Positions 60,485 through 64,000 of a stretch of 64,000 bases of DNA are shown here, in pieces. The position numbers were made by a program, and so were the translations under genes. Source of the stretch: Antedon mediterranea (taxonomy: Eukaryota; Echinodermata; Crinoidea; Comatulida; Antedonidae); assembly GCF_964355755.1 (NCBI RefSeq), contig NC_092673.1:14389001-14453000 (forward strand). Direction: 5' to 3'. Under the pieces are notes generated by a model. It was not told the DNA's origin, ran no database searches, and was given only the letters and a program-made list of their open reading frames with translations. Each line of letters starts with the position of its first letter. Within the stretch, counting starts at the first letter, position 1.

Positions 60485-62134
60485 TATATATGTGACCCGA
60501 TCTGGCAAAACCCTACTTTTGTCGGAAATATTCATTTTGTATTTTTTTATATATTTGGATTATTTGAATCATAAGCTTTGCAATGGTGTTTATTTCATAA
60601 AAATTGAGTAAATATTTAAAAAGTTATTATATTTTAAAAACTTACAAATCATTCAATTAGTTTACGAGAAAATCGCGTTTGAAGTTTGCAATGAAATTCT
60701 TTTTGATACGCGCTGAAAACTCACTCCGTAGCAACGCGCTATTTTGGTCTAAGGCACAATGACGTCATACCAGGAAGTGTGTGCGATATAGCAGCAGCGT
60801 GGACACTATGGTCAATTTGACTGATTTCAGACGCCGTTTTAACCTATTTAGTCACTCGAATTAACTATTTTGCACTATTGAAAAGCAGCATTATAACTAC
60901 CAAGCTAATGTTAACTGGTTTCGGAAGTGTTTTCGATATCAACGGCAAAAAACCAAGCAGGCCTAGGCCTAGGCGCGCCTATTCAGATTTTCGCCGTCAT
61001 CGCCTGTATTAAGACCTACTGATGATGGGTGTTCATCAGGCCGTGTATGGCAGCGGTGCATCGACACGGGGGCTAGCGTTAGTCTAGACAAGTTAGGCGC
61101 CTTGCAGAGTCACAGAATTGCAAGCTAACATTACACTGTATTGACGATTACATTTGTTTTTTTTTATAACGTGGAAGATTCGCTGTGATGTTTGGGCTTG
61201 AATCCAATGATTTAAAAAAACATTTAATATGAAAGGAATGGACAATAAATTAAATAAATAATTAAGAGCCGATTGGATATATAAAATGTATAAATAAAAC
61301 TATTGACAATAATATAAAGCTAGGCCCAGTAGTAGTAGGCCTACAACCATAATAAAATTAGGCCTAGGGCCTACTAGCCCAAAAAAATATAGAAAATACA
61401 ATTGAATTTATGACGTGAATTGTTTTTGACTTGTCTATTTTACTATGGAATAAACAAATACATACTACAGCTATTGCAGAACACTTTACTTTGAATATTA
61501 AAATCGTTTTTATTCCAATTTACGACATGCTGTGTGTACAATAAAAATAACCTCACAAAAATGTAAACAACTTTTTATTTCCGCGCGTAGAGCGTATAAC
61601 ATCTAGCGCGTTGACCAATAACGTTTGTTATTGCGATGATGCGCCATAGCAACACACGCAGTTCGCTGTTCCAGAAACTTCGAAGAACCGAATTTTCTGA
61701 AATGATGTCATAGTAAATCAAAGTTTTCATTGGTTCCTTCTTTAAACTCCGCCCTAAAACTTCCATATTTGGAATGTCAAATGGATGAGCTTTATTTTGA
61801 TGTGTGACCTTTCAACATTTTGCAGCGAACTGGCGATCAAAATGTCGTAAAACTCGGCAACTTTCAACTGAATTTACGCAAAATTTTAGCGTAGATCGTG
61901 AATAAATTGTTAGGCTTGAGGAAAATACATGTTTTTAAAACTCTCTTTTTTCATAATTTTAGTTAAATTTCGGGAGTTTAAATCAGGTAGACGTATTCTT
62001 AGATAGTGAAATATTTCGAAAATGCAAAATTATGTAATCTGCCAGGGTAGTCGATTTGGACGTATTTTGACTGATTACGTGAATTTTGAATTGCCGACAA
62101 AGAGAGGGTTTTGCCAGATCGGGTCACATATATA
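60485..62134. mobile_element. 1.65-kb non-autonomous TIR element
   Basis: The ends TATATATGTGACCCGATC.. and the inverted copy finishing at 62134 match exactly for 30 bp (continuing TGGCAAAACCCT) and loosely to about 40 bp (TTTGTCGG). The exact boundary is unclear because TA-rich flanks blur the duplication. No transposase frame is present. Interior blocks around 60690-60780 and 61590-61700 share TAGCAACGCGC-type words in inverted orientation. Confidence 0.8.
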
Positions 62135-64000
62135 GACCTTCATTCAATAATTTGCCGATTTATTTTCAAAAAGTTTTCATTATTGTTTATCGTATATTAT
62201 AAAGAATTCAATTATTAATTTCCCAAGGAACGAAAGTGTCATAACTTTAAAATAATTTCTAACTTTAATCTCGTTTTAATTGATTGATTAAAAAAGATTG
62301 ATTGACAAAAAGAAATATTCAATTAACAATGGCCAGTAAATCAGAAAACAGTAGACGTTGTAAAATATAAACAACATCTTCTTGGTCATTCATTACATTA
62401 TCTGTAGGGTAATTCATTCATGGAGTCCTGTATGGACACATTGCGTCACGCTTGTTTTGTAATTCATCATTACAATATAAAGCTTTCTGGATTTATTATT
62501 TTATCAAGTATTACGAGAAAATTTAAGGAAATATAGAAAAAGTATAAAAACATTTATTCAAAAATTCATTGTGATATTGATAATAAATATTTAAAAGTGG
62601 TAATTAAACCACAAAGAGAAAAAAAAATGTCACAAAGTTGAGTCGTTGGCATATTCCATGCCACATGGTAGAACGGTGCTAGACAGTGTTTCGACGACAT
62701 ATTATTATTTTGCCATACTGTATATGGCCTTTTACGTACTTAATTGATTCCAGACAAATACCAGTCTACAACAGGGCAAGAGAAACACGCGTGGTTATTC
62801 TGTTTACAGTACTGCGGCATCGTGTGGAAGTCGAGCGTTACATTTGTCAACAGAAATCATGCACAGCGTTGAAACATCGGTATGCCTAGCAGGCTGTCGA
62901 GCCTGTTCAAGTTCGAGCGGAAGTCGAGCGTTACTGTTGTCAATTTAATCGCAGCGTAGACTAACACTGAGCAGTAGGAAATAATATTATGATCAAACAT
63001 CGACTAGGCCTAGGCCTAATGATTCTTGTTTGTAAGTATTGTTCGGAGAATTGTTTTATTAAAAAAGACAAACATAAACAATAACAGAATAGCCTATATG
63101 ATTTTTAAATATTTCCATGACTTTTTCATAAAGTAATTTTGTCTGGACTTTAATCAAAGGTCTTGAAAAAACGAACCCACATTAACTTTCCAAATTTTGT
63201 ACGTACAGTACTATAAAAACAATCACGTGCGTGTGTACATTTTACCCCTATTTTATAAAATGGAAGGTTCTATACAATTGTTATCGATTTTATACTTGCA
63301 CGGGCGACGCGTCTTTGCCGCGACTGAATTAAGTTGTTTATTTTTTGCATTACTACGAGTGGCCGACGGTCCGAATCGTCGGATACGGGTCAACTTATTC
63401 TGAGAGGCTCCCTAAGGCCGCATCAAAAATACTAATATTTTGTTTGTTTGTAAGGCCAAATAAAAAAATATATAGCCTATTTTTCGTCAATAAAAAAGCT
63501 TTGCACGTAATACACGGCGGCGTTGGATACAACAAAGGTTTTCATTCAATATCAGTGCATGGAGGTAAAAAAATAGGAGAGAGCTTGAATATATTGTAGC
63601 GCATTAACAGAATGTTGCCATGGTATTTTTGAAGCCAAAGCATTGTGCCGACAGCGTGCTGCGCAAACTTTGCTACCAAGGTCAGCCGCCGCCTCTATCT
63701 AGTCAGCCCTCTATCATAGATGAGGTGAGAGCCTCAAATATACACAAACAAACACATACTTTTGGCATGCGCAGTGTTATTGTTTGTGTTATAATTATAT
63801 AATCAAATGTTTGCTTCCCGCTTAAAAAATCTTTAAATATAATATTGATACCAAACACGTTTACATATGACATTTAAAGCAAATTTTATCAGGCTTCCAA
63901 TCTATTATAGTTGTTTAAATTGTAATTTTTATGTTTATGCAATTATATGTATTTCGATAAAATATTAATAAACGTCCTCATACAGCTGTAGTTTTGTGTG
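62135..64000. other. Non-coding stretch to window end
   Basis: A GGAAGTCGAGCGTTAC word is duplicated near 62827 and 62919. 63355-63412 shares GTGGCCGACGGTCCGA and GTCAACTTATTCTGAGAGGC with the reverse complement of 40745-40795. No gene is recognised. Confidence 0.45.

Overview
This is an AT-rich animal nuclear window with spliced genes, GT-AG introns and dense, nested transposable elements. The palindrome TAGGCCTA recurs dozens of times. The element mix (several non-LTR retrotransposons, BEL/Pao, TTAA-, TA- and 5-bp-TSD DNA elements) and a deuterostome-like kynureninase suggest a marine invertebrate deuterostome, probably an echinoderm. That placement is inference.

Layout. 0-11 kb is a graveyard. 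A non-LTR element is split by an insert holding an ATGGC/GCCAT-dyad tandem array and a fragment of a PIN-like/Cys-rich protein. A BEL/Pao element on the minus strand is split by a second non-LTR element. 11.9-15.4 kb is a non-LTR element with a 922-codon open frame. 15.4-16.8 kb is a foldback element built from near-palindromic 21-bp repeats. 17.5-18.9 kb is another non-LTR 3' part. 19.07-26.65 kb is the one clear host gene: kynureninase (KYNU), minus strand, 13 coding exons, 468 residues with the reading frame intact across every junction. 26.7-34.7 kb holds non-coding DNA, two DNA elements with 5-bp target duplications and an inverted repeat pair. 34.7-40 kb holds a second PIN-like/Cys-rich pseudogene and two more non-LTR copies. 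40-44 kb is unassigned.

44-57.2 kb is the most interesting block. A TTAA-flanked, 27-bp-TIR element of about 11.2 kb (possibly 13.2 kb) carries an intact 13-exon, 734-residue transposase-like gene on the minus strand. Intron 1 contains a complete 3.4-kb element with about 750-bp terminal inverted repeats and a 3-bp duplication, encoding a PIN/FEN-like plus Cys-rich protein. Its TIRs overlap both ends of the coding region, so one sequence is read as the N-terminus on one strand and as the C-terminus on the other. Intron 7 contains a 2.05-kb TA-flanked element. A P2X7 C-terminal-domain-like pseudogene lies next to or inside the outer element. Both flanks of the block carry repeats pairing an RFX X-box palindrome with a forkhead-type site.

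57.2-64 kb is non-coding, with an inverted relative of the 29.5-kb element interrupted by a 1.65-kb TIR element.

All family assignments come from reading translations by eye; no search was run. Exon boundaries were placed by GT-AG signals and frame continuity.
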